64,000 nt of DNA from Takifugu bimaculatus (Eukaryota > Chordata > Actinopteri > Tetraodontiformes > Tetraodontidae): positions 9,940,424 to 10,004,423 of the forward strand of contig CP034985.2 of assembly GCA_004026145.2 (NCBI GenBank). The letters are read 5' to 3'. Of the stretch, positions 49,601 to 63,000 are shown piece after piece (within the stretch, counting starts at the first letter, position 1; each line of letters begins with the position of its first letter). Both the position numbers and the translations under genes were made by a program. The notes below the pieces were generated by a model. It saw nothing but the letters and a program-made list of their open reading frames with translations. It was not told where the DNA came from and did not search any database.

Positions 49601-51031
49601 GGAAGAGGAGAGAGAGAAGAGGAGGGAGAGGCGAGGAGAGGAGGAGAGGACGATGGAGAGAGAGGAGAGGAGAGGAGAGAGAGGAGAGGAGAGGAGAGGA
49701 GGGGGAGGGGAGAGAGAGGAGAGGAGAGGAGAGGAGAGGAGAGGAGAGGAGAGGAGGGAGGGAGGAGGGAGAGGAGAGGAGGGAGAGGAGAGGAGAGGAG
49801 AGGAGAGAGGAGAGGAGAGGAGAGGAGAGGAGAGGAGGCACTTAAAAATCTTCACTTCTACCACATAAACTTTAGCAAAACCCCCTTTTTCTACCAGGCC
49901 CAGCGTGCAGGACGTGCACACACCTGCCGACCACTAGACGCTCCAGACTGTGATCAAGGATGCAGAGGATGTTGTGCATCTACTCACTCAAATTTGGGTT
50001 TCCAGACTTTTTTAAAAGACTTCTCCTGCCTTTTCAAGCCCTTCCTTCCTCTTGAAGATCCCATTCTGGCTCTTTGCATTATTAAGAACTGCTAATTCAC
50101 TTTCACCTGGCAGACTTGTTTAGGGAACAAGATTAGATTTTAATTTTCACCATAACAAACTAACCAAGCAACCAAAGTTTACGGCTTTTGAGAAATGATG
50201 ACATCAAGGTCTCGTACTCCTTTAACAGAGTTTGGGAGTAATACACACTCCAAATGAGTCCCAGCACCTGTAAATCAGGTCGGCACCCTCACCTCTCTGT
50301 CTTTGAGAACCGCCTGAGTCCTGTAGAGCAGCAGGAGCCGGACGTCGCTGTCACGCAGGCTGAAGTTGCTCTCCAGGATCTGCAGCACGTCGATGCGAGG
50401 CCGCACGGGCAGCGCCGCGTCGCCGCAGAAGGGATGCAGCCAAGACAGGAGGTCATCCGAGGTCACGGTGCCGTCTCTGCAGGAGGGTGAGACGGACGGG
50501 AGGGACGTCACTCAGAGGAGGTGCGGGGAGACGACCAGAGCGATGGAGGTGGGCTGACGTGTAAGAGGTCGTCTGCTAACTTCTTCTCTGATTTTATTCC
50601 AGTATTTTCAGATTTCCATATGTTTGCGTGTGTGTTGTGTGTGAGACTGACCCAAGCTGGACATTGTTGTGCACGGCGGTGACCATCCCCTCCAGCACTT
50701 TCAACGGTTCTGGGTATTTTCTCAGGGAATCTTGGTCTCCCCTGAAACACAGCGAACCGCTGAATTAGGTCTGGAAACGTTACGTTATTAAGTCTTCAGG
50801 GCCTGATGCGACAGAGGCAAAATGAACGTCTCATCTCTGTGAACTCAACAGAACCCAAAATCATTAAACAATCCAACATTGATTAAAGAGGCTTCGCCTT
50901 CAAATCAGTTAAATTCGGACAGCTTTAATGGTGCATAATATCTGATGAGCTTCACAAGGTATTATGGGATCTTTTCTGCAGTGTCGTTAATGTGTTTTTT
51001 TGTGGTATGGCTGTAGGCAATGCTGCAGTGT

Positions 51032-51067
<36 letters not shown>

Positions 51068-54000
51068 AAGAGACTATTTCTCACAAAGACAGATGGGGAA
51101 AAAATGCACGCGCACAGGAACATGCACACACAGCCAGGCAACATACTGTAAAAACTGTAGTCGAGCTTTATTTCAGGGTTCTGTAAACTCCTGCGTGGCC
51201 GTTATCCCCTCGATTCCTCTGTTAGCATGTTGCTAAGTAGCAGCAGGCTGTAGGAAACCTTTCAGATCAACTTTTAGTTTGATTCTTAGCAAGAATGTTC
51301 CATTGTTTTTAGCCAAACTGTATGTCAGAAGTATGTTAAAAAAGAGCAACATTAACTCCTGTTGGGAAGAAGCTAATTAATAATAATGTCCCTATGCTAA
51401 TTTTCACGGTGTGCATGAAAAATGACTGAATTAGCAGGGAGGGTCAGGGAGGGCTCCTGTACAGCACCTGTAAACTGTATACAGATGCTGGATAAATAAA
51501 CCTGACTCCAACAAACTCAATTGTCACGGACATATGGAAACCATTATGAACCAGATTGAGTTTTACTTTAATCTGCTGCTTATTGTAGCTAAATAGAATC
51601 TTTTAAACACAAATTACCTCATTGTCAGTAGAATCCATATAGATTAGGCTAGTGAATAAGTAAGTCAGAGGAATTTAAAAACATACAGTTAAAACTTCAT
51701 TACATCCAGCAAGTTAATTCAAATTAACAGAAGAAATACTCGTGAATGAATGACAGCAGGGGAAATGTAAGTTAGGAACTGATTAACTGAGCCGAGAGCA
51801 CCACTTTTATTTTTAAGTGGTGCAACATAAATGGGAACTGAAATTCAATTAGATGTTGCCTTTCACTGGCATTTCATCCTCTTTAATCCCAGATGCAAAG
51901 TCAGTGTGTTCTGAAACCAGGTCAGAGCCACAAACCCACGCACACACCCACACCCACAGCAGCTCAAGCTAAAAACGATGCAGCATTTCCTTTACTTTTC
52001 CCACTTGTCTCGTACATTTGCTCTTCAAAGACATGCACGCGTGCTTGCGACAGTTACAAAAGATCGCTATTAGTGTGAGGCTCCTGCGCGCTCCGTCTGA
52101 AAGCTCAGAGAGAGCCAAAAAAGGACTCGCTCGGCTCATTCGTAACCTGCCGGGGCACAGTGGTGCACGCTGGCTCTACACCGTGCCCTACTTGAACGCC
52201 TAAATGGAGATTCATGTGCGAGAGCATCTGGGGAAGCTAATGAATACACAAAAGTTTGTGTACCTCTTCCTCCCAGTGTGTTGTGTGCGAGAGATGTGGG
52301 GACCATTGAAGTTAGGTAAGATGTGTGTGTGTGTGGAAGTTGGTTCCATCCATCTGCACCATGCACCATTGAGCAGCCATAAAGAGGAGGGAAATGAGGC
52401 AGGAATATCATCAATCCAATTAGCTCACATTCATCAAGCCGGTCAGATGGTGCGTTGTATCTGGTGCTGTTCTGGCTGGTTCGCCGGAAAAGATAAGCGA
52501 GGAAAATATAGACGGAATCGAAGGAGCCGAAGCCGGCCGGGCTTTTTCTGCACCCCTGCAGACACACTGAATCACTTCTCTTCCTTTTGAGGGAGAGGTA
52601 GGACACCAATAAGCCCAGCTCCCACAGGCTGTTACTGGAAATGCAATTTCAATACTCCAGTCATTTGTTTTGAGGGTGTTTTTCCCCACCAACACGCTGA
52701 GCTTAGAGTGGACCGATGTGCAGTTTTATTTTCAGATAACAGGCAGCAGAGATCAAGCAGAAGGTGACGCTCAGCTGCAGCTTGGAGGCATTTCTTAAAA
52801 TAAAATCCAACGGTAAAAACCTCCTCTTCAGGTGGATGCACAAAAGGCGTACACGCTGAAAAATGAATCACGTCGGACGATCTGCAGCACATATCGGAGA
52901 GACTCTTTAATTTCCCCACTGTAGACGTGAAAAGCACGGCCCAGAGTGCAGACTGGGTTGAGCAACTTTCAAAATTCCACAGGATGCGAGGACAAGAGCG
53001 TCCCGGTTTATGCAATGTTGCTTTTCTTTTCCTCAGAGCAAAAGAAAACAAACCCACCTTTCCCAGATAATGACCTTGTTCTATTAAAGCCTGGACTGGT
53101 AGCAGTCCATAATCTAAAGGGGAAAAAACTACAAAGTGCACAATAACCTCTCGCAGAGAACAAAACTAATCAGATTCGGACTCGTGTAAAACACTAATTA
53201 GTGCACAAATGCCACGAGGTCCAGTGAACACTGCGGCAATCAACACATTCTGGAAAGTTCAAAAGCAGATAAAAGGTTCCATTGATGGGAATATATCACA
53301 GAAGACAGTGCAGATGGCAGGAAATACTGTGAAAACAATTATGGAGCGAATAAATTCTCTCTGAAAAGGCTCCTTTCTGAATTAGAAAAAGGGGGTTTAT
53401 GGCATTAAATAACGGACTGAGCTGATACCTGAGTGCAGCCACCACCTTCTCCACCGCGTCACCAAACACCGTCTTCACAGACAGGTCCAGTGGTCCAACG
53501 GCAACACCCAGAAGATCTCTGATGTGCCCCAGAGGCTGTCCGTCAGTAGCCATGGCGACCGCCAAGTCGTGCACCTTGAGCCGCTCCGAACGAGACAGGT
53601 CATAAAGTTGGACGTAACTCTGAAAAGACCAAATGAAGCGTGTTACAACAAGAACCGGCCTCAAGTGGACACCCGAGACTGGTGCTGCTGGTCCGAGAAG
53701 GAAAACTTGGACATCAGAAACAGTGTAGCATCATATCAAAGTCGGGTGAAGGGCAAACTGTCGATGATGCGATCCTGGGCTCCGAGTCACATTGACATTC
53801 ATGTCACCGAGTCCAGTTCAATCAATGCTGGGAGTCAGGCCGAGTGCCCTCCTTCACCCTCTCATGTTTGCAATATTCATTCCAGGATATTTGTATTCAT
53901 GCCGTATAAAGTATTTCTGGTTGCGTTCAGAGACTTGATAGAATATTAAAGCGTGGGGAGCAGGGTAACAGTGTTTGCTTTAACCACGCGATACATGTTT

Positions 54001-57000
54001 GCTAATATGTAAAATAGTCCTTTCAAATGAAGGGTTTTTGATCATTTATGAGATTTTGTGTGATGCACTTCCAACGGATGGTTTTCTTATCCTGACCTTT
54101 GAATTTATTTTCACGTTATGCTTTCTATTTTCCTTCCGTGCTAAGTTGCTAACGGCTACTGAGTTTAGAGGTTGGGACGTCCACGTTGGCGACGTTGGTA
54201 ATGAAACAGTCGGCAAACAATATCGGAGGAACTGTGATTAAAAAACTAAAGGGGGATCTGTTCCCCCTTCAGTGATCTCACCACTGTCGTTGGAATGAAA
54301 GCTCACAATAGAGAGTTGATTTCATTCCGTAGGAAGTGATTCCCACTATTGGAGCCTGTATCAGGTGGACGTGTGGAGGTTCAGTGGTTGCATCTGTCAC
54401 AGCTACTCCCTGAACAGTGAAAGGTGCGCACCAAAACGCTCCATCCTTGTATTACAGGCAATATCTGCAGTGTTTAATTTGCTGCCCTCTGACAGGTAAA
54501 CACGCCTGTGGAGGATTCCTCAAAGATCCGCTCTTATTTCCTGGAGCTCCTCGTGTGCACTTGATGAACGAGCGCAGTACGACCCAAAGAGAGCCTGCAT
54601 GGCTCCTTCCATCTATCTTCCTGTACCCATCTGCCCTTTCTTGCTCCTTATATCCTTTTTATCTATCTCCAAGGAGATCATTCTTCCTGCAGGTATGTCG
54701 GAGTGTGTGTCTGTGTGTGCTGTGTGTGTGTGTGTGTGTGACACAAGAGAGGGTGTAGGTGATTTAATGTGTTAATGTAGAGGCTGCAATCACCTTGTCT
54801 TAACATGTGTTTTAAGTGACCTGATCACACCAGATCGGTTGCTCCGGACGAGTTCTGACTACTTTGTCCTGGTTGGGAGACGTGCATGACCAAAGACACT
54901 GATTTTACATGATCGGGCCATCACTCCACCTCCGTCTCTGCCAAACAAAGGGGTTCTTTTGCCTACAGCTTCTAGCAGCATCAAGCTTCCCATCAACTAA
55001 AATGGTGGACGCACAACCTAAATGAAATGAAGTCGCTGAGTGGTTGAACCAGCTGTACAATCCCAATAAACCACATTTTATCCACTGCTTCATGTGCACA
55101 CTTAATCATTTACGGCACCAAAGAAGACTTCACCCTTTTACAGAGGAATGGCTCCAGAGTCTGGCAGACTGGCGGTACCTGCTGGACCGTCTTTAAGGGA
55201 TTGAATGAAGGCATGGCTCAGGGTGTCCAGGTGGGCCTGTGATTGCTGCAGATGTGCTGATGGCCTCATCAAAAGTCATCCCTGCTGGGTCCGTCCTTTC
55301 CTGCTCGCCGCTGCCGTCGCCTCTTTTTTTGCTCTTCTCACAAAGCTGGCGGAGGGTTCTGGTGGCTCTCTTTATCACCTCCGACCTCGTCTGGGTGCTC
55401 AGCTGGAGGTATACAGAGGACGGGGGGGGCAGGGGGATGAAAACAGAATCATGAGAACAGGTGGAGAGATTCAGGCTTTTAGATTCTGATTTATTTTGAT
55501 TCAGATGTAACCCGAAAGAACCCCAGCAGACGAACCAAAGCAGCATGTGTTTGGCCTCTTCCTGTGCATCCTGAGTGCAAGTGAGAGATTATTTCTGGAA
55601 GCTTGAAGTAATTGATTCAATTCAGCAGACAGGAAGAAGAGCCTTTGGCTCAGCCAGCTTTTACTCTCCCATTTACCTGTTTTCTATCTATAATGAATTA
55701 TTTGTAAATAGGTAATCCCGCTACAAGGCCAATAGCAAATCTTAGCAAAATATTTTTTGCTTTGAATTAAACTGTTTGCATGAACAATTTGAATTTAGTG
55801 CATTGAATGTTGATGGCTGTCCTTCCCTTTTTGCTAATGTAGCATTTTAGCTGGGCTCTTGATTGGTGACGTTTGAGTTCAGTCATGAAAGGTTTTTCCT
55901 TCATGAGAAAGAACAGAGTTTAGCACGAGATTGTAAAAGGGAGGAAAAGGGGAGGGAGGGTTAGGGGGGCAGCTCAGACGATGGGTTTTCCAAGAAGTCA
56001 TCTGCATGCACAGTGGGAGGAGAAATGCCTGCTGGGAATTGGAGTTTAATTACCTTGAAGTACAGAGGGATCAATTAGCCTCATCGCAGTGAAAAGAGGG
56101 TGAATGAGACAAAATAGAGAAAGAGGAGCACTGCGGCATAGGTGGAACTATTGATGAGGTTATAGACCTTTTTGCTTTCATAAATGGCGATCATTCTGGA
56201 ATATCAGATATAGATTTACGGGTGGAAATCTTCAAAAAACATAGACGCAAACTGCTCAAAATCAGGCTTACGTGCTTGGCTGCATCAGGAGGAAAAGGTT
56301 GATGTCGTCCAAGAACCGGACAGCATAAGCGGGCGCCAGGCCGGTCCAGGTACTTGGCGCAGGTGTCGTACGCGTGCATGTAGTCATGGTCCCCCTGTGG
56401 GGGTCTTTTCAGCAACTGGGGGTCTCCTTTCCAAAACAGCTTCTGCAGCCAGGTTGCGTGGACCGCGCTGGCCGACACCGTGGCGTCCCCGCCACCGGGC
56501 CACGGGGAGGCGATGAGGCGAGTTTGGAGATGGACAACACGTTCTGACTGGTCACAAACCGGCTGAAGGGCGGCGAGTGGGTCCAAAGACTCATCTGTCA
56601 GTTTCCGGTTAGTCCAAACCTGCAACACCCATGACTCTCTGTTAGCCTTGATCTGTGTGCTGGCATCCTGTCCCACCTCCTAGAGATGGAACCGTACTCA
56701 GATCAGCTCTGAGTTTGGCCAGCAGGAAGATGAGCGCACATTTGGCTTCTTACACAACAGTGGCGGTAGCGTGTGTTGACCTGGCCACCACAGAACAGAA
56801 GAAGTGCCCCTGGAATGTTTAAAGGGTTTCAGAGGATCCAACGCCGAACTCGTATAGCACGCAGCAAAGAAGGGGGAAAATGACTTTGTGGTGGAGCCCC
56901 CAGGTGATAGTTTCCAGTAACTGCAGCCCTTTAATTAGTGAGGGATGGGGGGGGGGGGGGAGTCTAATATGGGATGAAAACATGAAAAATAAGGCCTGAT

Positions 57001-60000
57001 TGACAGATTCTCCCATCCCCAGCATCCCCGTGTGGAGGGATTAGAAGCTAATCTTTCACACAGCACTACTCTTTTGTCTGGTTTTAGACTGGACAGAAAG
57101 ATTTTTTGGAAATTTGTCATATTACAAATGTGCAAAACCCCCAAACAATGTCTTTTCAGCACAAAATCAGACGTCTCTTCATGTCTGATGCGTTCAAAAG
57201 GTGTACGATCCCAGCCAGTGTCCTCCTGCATCAGACAGGCATATTATAGTGGAAACACTGCGGCCTGGCTGCGCTTTAATATTTAACACTGGTCTGCCAT
57301 TGGGGAGGGCTCCGTCCCACACCGCTTGGAATTCCCTCTCACACACACACACAAAAAAAAATCCACACACTCAATAAGGAGAGATAGGCCCCAGGAAGAC
57401 ACTTAAACTGCAGAAAGAGTTACATGCACTTACACATGTATGCTCTCTGCTGGTCCCCTGCTCCACCCACTCCTGTTTCCTGTCTCCCCTCCTTGATAAG
57501 GAGCATCTCGCCGCATCCTCAGGCGAGAGCCCACTCAGACATTCTGCTACTGTCTGAGCGGTGATGAATAGTGGACCACCCACCACTGCCTCCACGGGTC
57601 TAGACAGCTCACAAGGGTCTCTTCATGGACTGCATCTAGGTCATTGTTTGTGTGCGTGTGTGTCGCAGGAATCTGATGGCCCCTTAAAGGCACCACAACA
57701 GCCCGGATGCCAATTCTGCAGGGATGTGTGTGGATGTTTGCAGCTCTTCTCACGAGACCGCTGCAGCTGTTGTCTGGACACGTCGCTGTCACCGCAAACG
57801 TGCTAACCAGCACCAGGTAGATTAGCGTTTCCCTCCACTTGTTAGGGTGACAGCGTGTTAAACCCCTCCCCCGTTGTTTAGTCTCTACCTGGCATCCTGT
57901 GAAAAATCATCGAACCGTCGCAATTCGACAACCACACGTCCGTTCGGATGAAAGAAAGAGGGACTTTGTTCTCGGTCTGTTGAAGCTTCAGGTCTGAGGT
58001 TGGATTCTAATCCTTCAAAAGGAGATGAGATTACAGCCCTCAGCAGACCAACGAGGGGAGCTGAGTCGTGGTCAAAGATGCTACATTTCCCTAACGGAAC
58101 GGAGCATCTAAGGGATAAACATGAAGCGGAATCAGGACTTTAAAAGAACAAATAAATGAAATAAAAACTGTGCTGTTGCAAAATGCCAAACAAACACCCT
58201 GTAATTTTATAGTGATTACACAGTAGTGACAACGTGCTCACCCTGGAAACCAATTATTAGCAAAATGGATGATGTTGCGGATGTGAGGCAAACCACAGAA
58301 AGTGTTTTCAGAGAATTCTCAGAGATTAATTTACTAAAAAAATGATGCTGATGAAATAAGCAGGCAAACAGTTTGACCTTTAATCTATAAAGCTGCTCAC
58401 TTTTTTTTATCCCCCTGGATGAAATCAACATAATACTAGCGGGATTTTTAAAGAAGTCCTCTATTTTACCAAAGAGGAATGAATCAGAGCACCGTGGGCA
58501 CTGCGGCAGGATTGGGCACAGAGGGAGAAAGTGAGCTGTGAAAACACCCTGACACGCTAACCTTTAGAGAACTTCCTGGAGAGGTGACACCACCACTGAT
58601 CCCGTGACATGCTAGAACCTAGACAAGGAGTTGTTGGAGACAGAACCCAGCCGCAGAAAGGAAAATAACCCCTCTTACCGGCGGCGACAGCTCGGAGCTT
58701 TTTAAGTAGCTTGACATGCGACTCTGGTTTGATGGCGGTGGTGACGTAGGGCTCGCACCCTGCAGCCTCCAGCAAGGGTGTAGTAGGTAGAGCAGCCGGC
58801 TGTGGTCGGTCCCCGCCACGCTGGGGAGGACGTACTTGGTCATGTGGCTGTAAAATGCCTGAGGGTCGAACTTCAAAGTGTCAAACAGACCGAGAGACTC
58901 GCTGCGGGACTCAATTTCCTTGGTGGCAAGACTGGAGAAGAAGGAAAAGGAAGAAAGGGAACAAAGGGAGGAGGAAAGTGACTGATTATTCTGATGCTCT
59001 TAATTATTCAAAAGTGTTTTTTAATACAAACAAGCATAGCTTTCACATTAGCTGGTGTAGTAAATAGAACAGCAGTAAAGCTTCTCTGCAGGACTGAGAG
59101 AGAACAACTGACCAAAAAACTGGGGAAAAAGTCAAAACTGGAAGGCTGACTGGGGACTGGCAAATCAGTATTGCAACCGCAGTGCAAAGGCAGCACAAAG
59201 GATCTGCAGGCTTATCACCAAAGACACAGTTTCCCAGAAGAATGATGAGGATTTCACACACTGCTGAGAATACTTTCAAGAACTTGGTTGAATGCTGTCA
59301 TGAGAACATGCAAAATACGGAATGAATTATAGAAAACGAAACCAATATCAATGGCAAGCGCTCAGCGAGTGGCAAATATGCGCCAAAACGCGCCTGGCAG
59401 ATGAAATGCGAGAAGGAACGCGCCAAAACACAAAACAACCTTCGAATGACTGTGGAGGTTAAACGAGGGAAACGCATGAAGAATGGAAGAGGCTGGAGAC
59501 TGCGGAGCAATCAGAGAGCACTGATGTGACAGCAAGGCTGTTTATCTGTGGAACAGAAACCGCATCAAACCGGACCGTTGCTTCCTCTGGGCGCGCCCAT
59601 CAGAGCTGGGCCAGTGTTAAGCTAATAAAACAATATACAGGTGGAACGGCGACGCGGGCAGCTCAGTAATGTAAATAACTGCTTGCGACGCGGGACTGCA
59701 GTCACCAGAACAATAAATCGATGTAAACAGTCACGTTTCCTCTCCGTCTCCACTCAACAACGCGGCCCGACGTTCCCATGATAAATCACGTTAGCGCCCG
59801 GGTGATGGGATCGCAGAGAAGACACTGAAAGTGAAACAATAACTTGTCCCGGCAGGAGGATTGCAACGTTTTTTCGTGTTTTCCTGCCATAACAACTCTG
59901 GACTCTGAAGGGTGCCCAGTGTTTATGTCAGCAGGGTGGTACCGTCCTTCAAAGCAAAGCTGTCAACTCTCCTCTGTCTTATTCACCCCGGTGACACAAG

Positions 60001-63000
60001 CTGTTTGGGCTTCTCTCTCCCCTAGCGTGAGGAGAGGCCCGCTTCTGCGGCTCGGTGGCATTTTTCACCACATTCTCACAACAAAATCCCCCTGTTGAGC
60101 TCATGTGGCTGGAAATTCAGTTGTTTCTGACCCCTTTTTCTGCATTTTTAACTCAGGAACAAAGAGCTGATTTTAATCCACTATATCACATGTCCCCCCG
60201 TCCTCTCTAGTCCCTCCACACTGCATCCAAATAAGAGACATCTTTGATAAGCATCTCCACCTCGGCATTAGGCCAGAGATGAGAAAACATTGGTGCAAAT
60301 GTGTCGTGAATCATGTCTAAATAGTTCTTTCACAGCTGTTGTTGCACGATTGCTGTAAACAGGAACGTGTTTCCCGCAATAATAAAAATGAGCATCTCAG
60401 ATTAACGTGTTAATGCCATACAAATGACCTGCCATGCAAGAATCACAGTGAACGATTATTCTGAAAGGATAAACATATCCACATAACATGCAAAAGAAAT
60501 AAATGAGCCGAGGGCGTCGGGAGAGTGAAGGGATCTTGCTGTGGTGGGGCGGACGACAGCTCTTTAGGAGTTGATGTCATTTGCATACCACAAGGCAGGT
60601 GCCTCGAGCGAGCCAAGTAAGTTTAAATGATGTGGATTTCATTTGAACCGTCTTCATAAATAGTGTTTGGACTCCCTGCACACAGCCCCGCAGTAACAGG
60701 CTGGAATTATTCTAATCACAGAGGCAGGAAAAATCAAGTGGGGGCTCCACGCGCAATGCAAATTGGATTTTGAGTCTTGCCTGTTTCTACCTGCCGCGGT
60801 CAGCAGAGTGTTTGGAGGGAGGTGGTGCAGGATTCAGAGCCGTGTCGCAGGTAGTTCCTCATTAGGCTCCTAGACTAAATGCCTCTGAATGGATGGAGTC
60901 AGGGGGAAAAAAGAGGCGCCACAAAGGAGCGTTTAGCGCTCATCAAAAGCTGTGATGTGCAGCGGATGTGCTGCTGGGAGGACTGGGAGGACTGGGACGC
61001 AACAAATCAGCCATCCATCTTCCTGCCATGTCGATATGAATGTAATACATTAATAACGTCGATTTACCCCTCGGTTCCCCTCAGCTCCTGCCATGAAGAC
61101 CTGAATCCACATCATAAGAAGATCTCTCTGACCTTTTCCACCCCTCCCCCATTGCCAAACCAATCATCACAATTAAAAGTACCGATCGGTAACTTGGCCA
61201 GACTTTATTAAAAGCCCGACGGTGTGAAATAGATGGGGACAGTTGAGCAGAAGTCCATTAGCGGTTGATTCCCGCGTCCTCCATCAATACCATTTGTGTT
61301 TGTGAACAAGTTGCTTAATAGCCGTTATTAAAATATCCCACTGGCTGGCGTTGGCGTCCCTAACGGGCTGCTGAATACAGCAGGGACACTCGATGGCAAC
61401 TGTGTTTAGCAGTTCATTGATTCCTCCAAATCGTTCATTCTGTGTTAATAGGACTTGTCTCAGGGACTGGCTTAATTATCATCCATCTTTTTCTTTTTTA
61501 TCTGGCCTGCCATCCTCTCCCCCCACCTTTCCCGCTCAAACCGAATCACCGCACCAACAGCCCGTCTCCGCCTCCCGTTATCTCCGATGCCAGCGCAGCA
61601 CGTCACGGTGCAACTCCACTGAAGGTCAGAGGTGAGCCTAGTTGATGCTACATGAGGTTACCAATGAGAGCGTCTGTGTTGGCTATTGTTGCCCACTGCC
61701 TTCTTCTTCTGCTGATCGGGACAGATCGCATCAATTTTCTATGGAGCTCGAAAGAAACCAGAGAATCCAAAGAGAGCCTGAGCCCAGCACTGATACTAAC
61801 TAGCAACACTAAGTACGCAAGTACAGATAAATTCTGAGGTAGCCACTTCTGAAGTTCCCCCAATGCTGCTGCTGTTGTTGCTGCAAACAAGTCATGCGTG
61901 ACTCAAACTCAATAACCCAGTTTGCATATAATTAGGGCAGTACTTGGGTGGCAACTAAGTACGTGTCACAAGCGAACATGGAAGATCGGACGAGTACGTA
62001 TTAAGAAAGGGCCAACACAGACACCCTTGGATCTGTGGTTACTGCCTCTCCCACACGTTCTGCGTCCACTCGATAAAACTGCCTCACAAACACATACAAG
62101 TGTGATGCAAAATAAAAACCAAGATAGAGTCGCATTCAAATTGCATTTTGCAGCTGGGATCAATAAACCTCTAAAGTCCCGTTCATACCTGGGTGCACCG
62201 TCGTTCATTACAGGGTTTTGCCGCGCTCATATCAATCTCTGGATTCATTCATCCATCAAATCGATACCCGCATTGCAGATGCTTCTTGCCGAGGGCATAG
62301 TTTGAATCGTCTTGGTGTCTTTTCCGCGTTTTTGTCGAGATCCTGAGAAGCTCAGCGTAAACCTGCAGCTGCAGTCGGGTTTGAGGGGTGTGGAGCTTTG
62401 TAATTTATGGTTTGGTGGAGTCCATAAAGCATTTCCTTATATCAGAATGCGACAGAGGGACATTTATTACAGGCACACGTGTGTTTGTGGTGCTCACACA
62501 CACACTCACACACACACACGGAGCTCAACCTTGCTGAAAAGGCATTCTATTAAAAAAGGAATGGTGCTACCAATCCCCAGTTACCAGGTTACACAGCAAA
62601 TACATCACAGACATTGACAGATTGATGGCAGTTCCCTCACTTAAAATAAGAATCACAGCATGTGTGGTTTACACCGGTGTGTTTTTAAGCCTTTAGCTTT
62701 GCTAACCGGCCTGACTGGGAGCCAGAGAGCCAAGCTGGATCGCTGTGTCGCGTGGTTTTTTTCCCATCTGCTTTATTTCAGGCAGATTTAACCTGACAGA
62801 GGAGGAAAACAAGCACATGAACTGTTCCATTTAACATACATATCAAGATGTCCCTGAAGGTTGATTATCTCGCTCCCAGGGCCAAAAGACATGTTCAGTG
62901 GGTGTCAGGACCAAAGTGCAGCGAGGTAGGATGGCAGAGGAAGGGCCAATTATTACGGTATTCATGTATCCTGTGTTGTGCATGTACCCGCTATCGGTGA

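Larger units (their letters stand above)
36713..50292 (-). other. NBAS: Largest NBAS intron (13.6 kb), repeat-rich
   Basis: Donor GTGAGG at 50292-50287 and acceptor CCTCCCAG at 36720-36713. It contains a G-run near 36877-36898, a GAG-rich minisatellite (37031-37342), a Tc1-like transposon with internal satellite (37670-39463), AC tracts at 40095-40128 and 40594-40665, a relatively unique AT-rich stretch (42.2-43.1 kb), a GC-rich patch near 45.36-45.55 kb, and a near-homopurine array (49313-49838). No additional exon is recognised in it. Confidence 0.7.

Noticed and set aside
49301..49921. Ser/Leu/Pro- and Arg/Glu-rich frames over the GAGGA array
   Set aside because: Homopurine tandem repeat, open on both strands; not coding.
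56191..58931. NBAS exons as a decayed pseudogene
   Set aside because: Splice sites, exon phases and flanking protein similarity are intact and other exons are clean, so local assembly indels are more likely. Not fully excluded.
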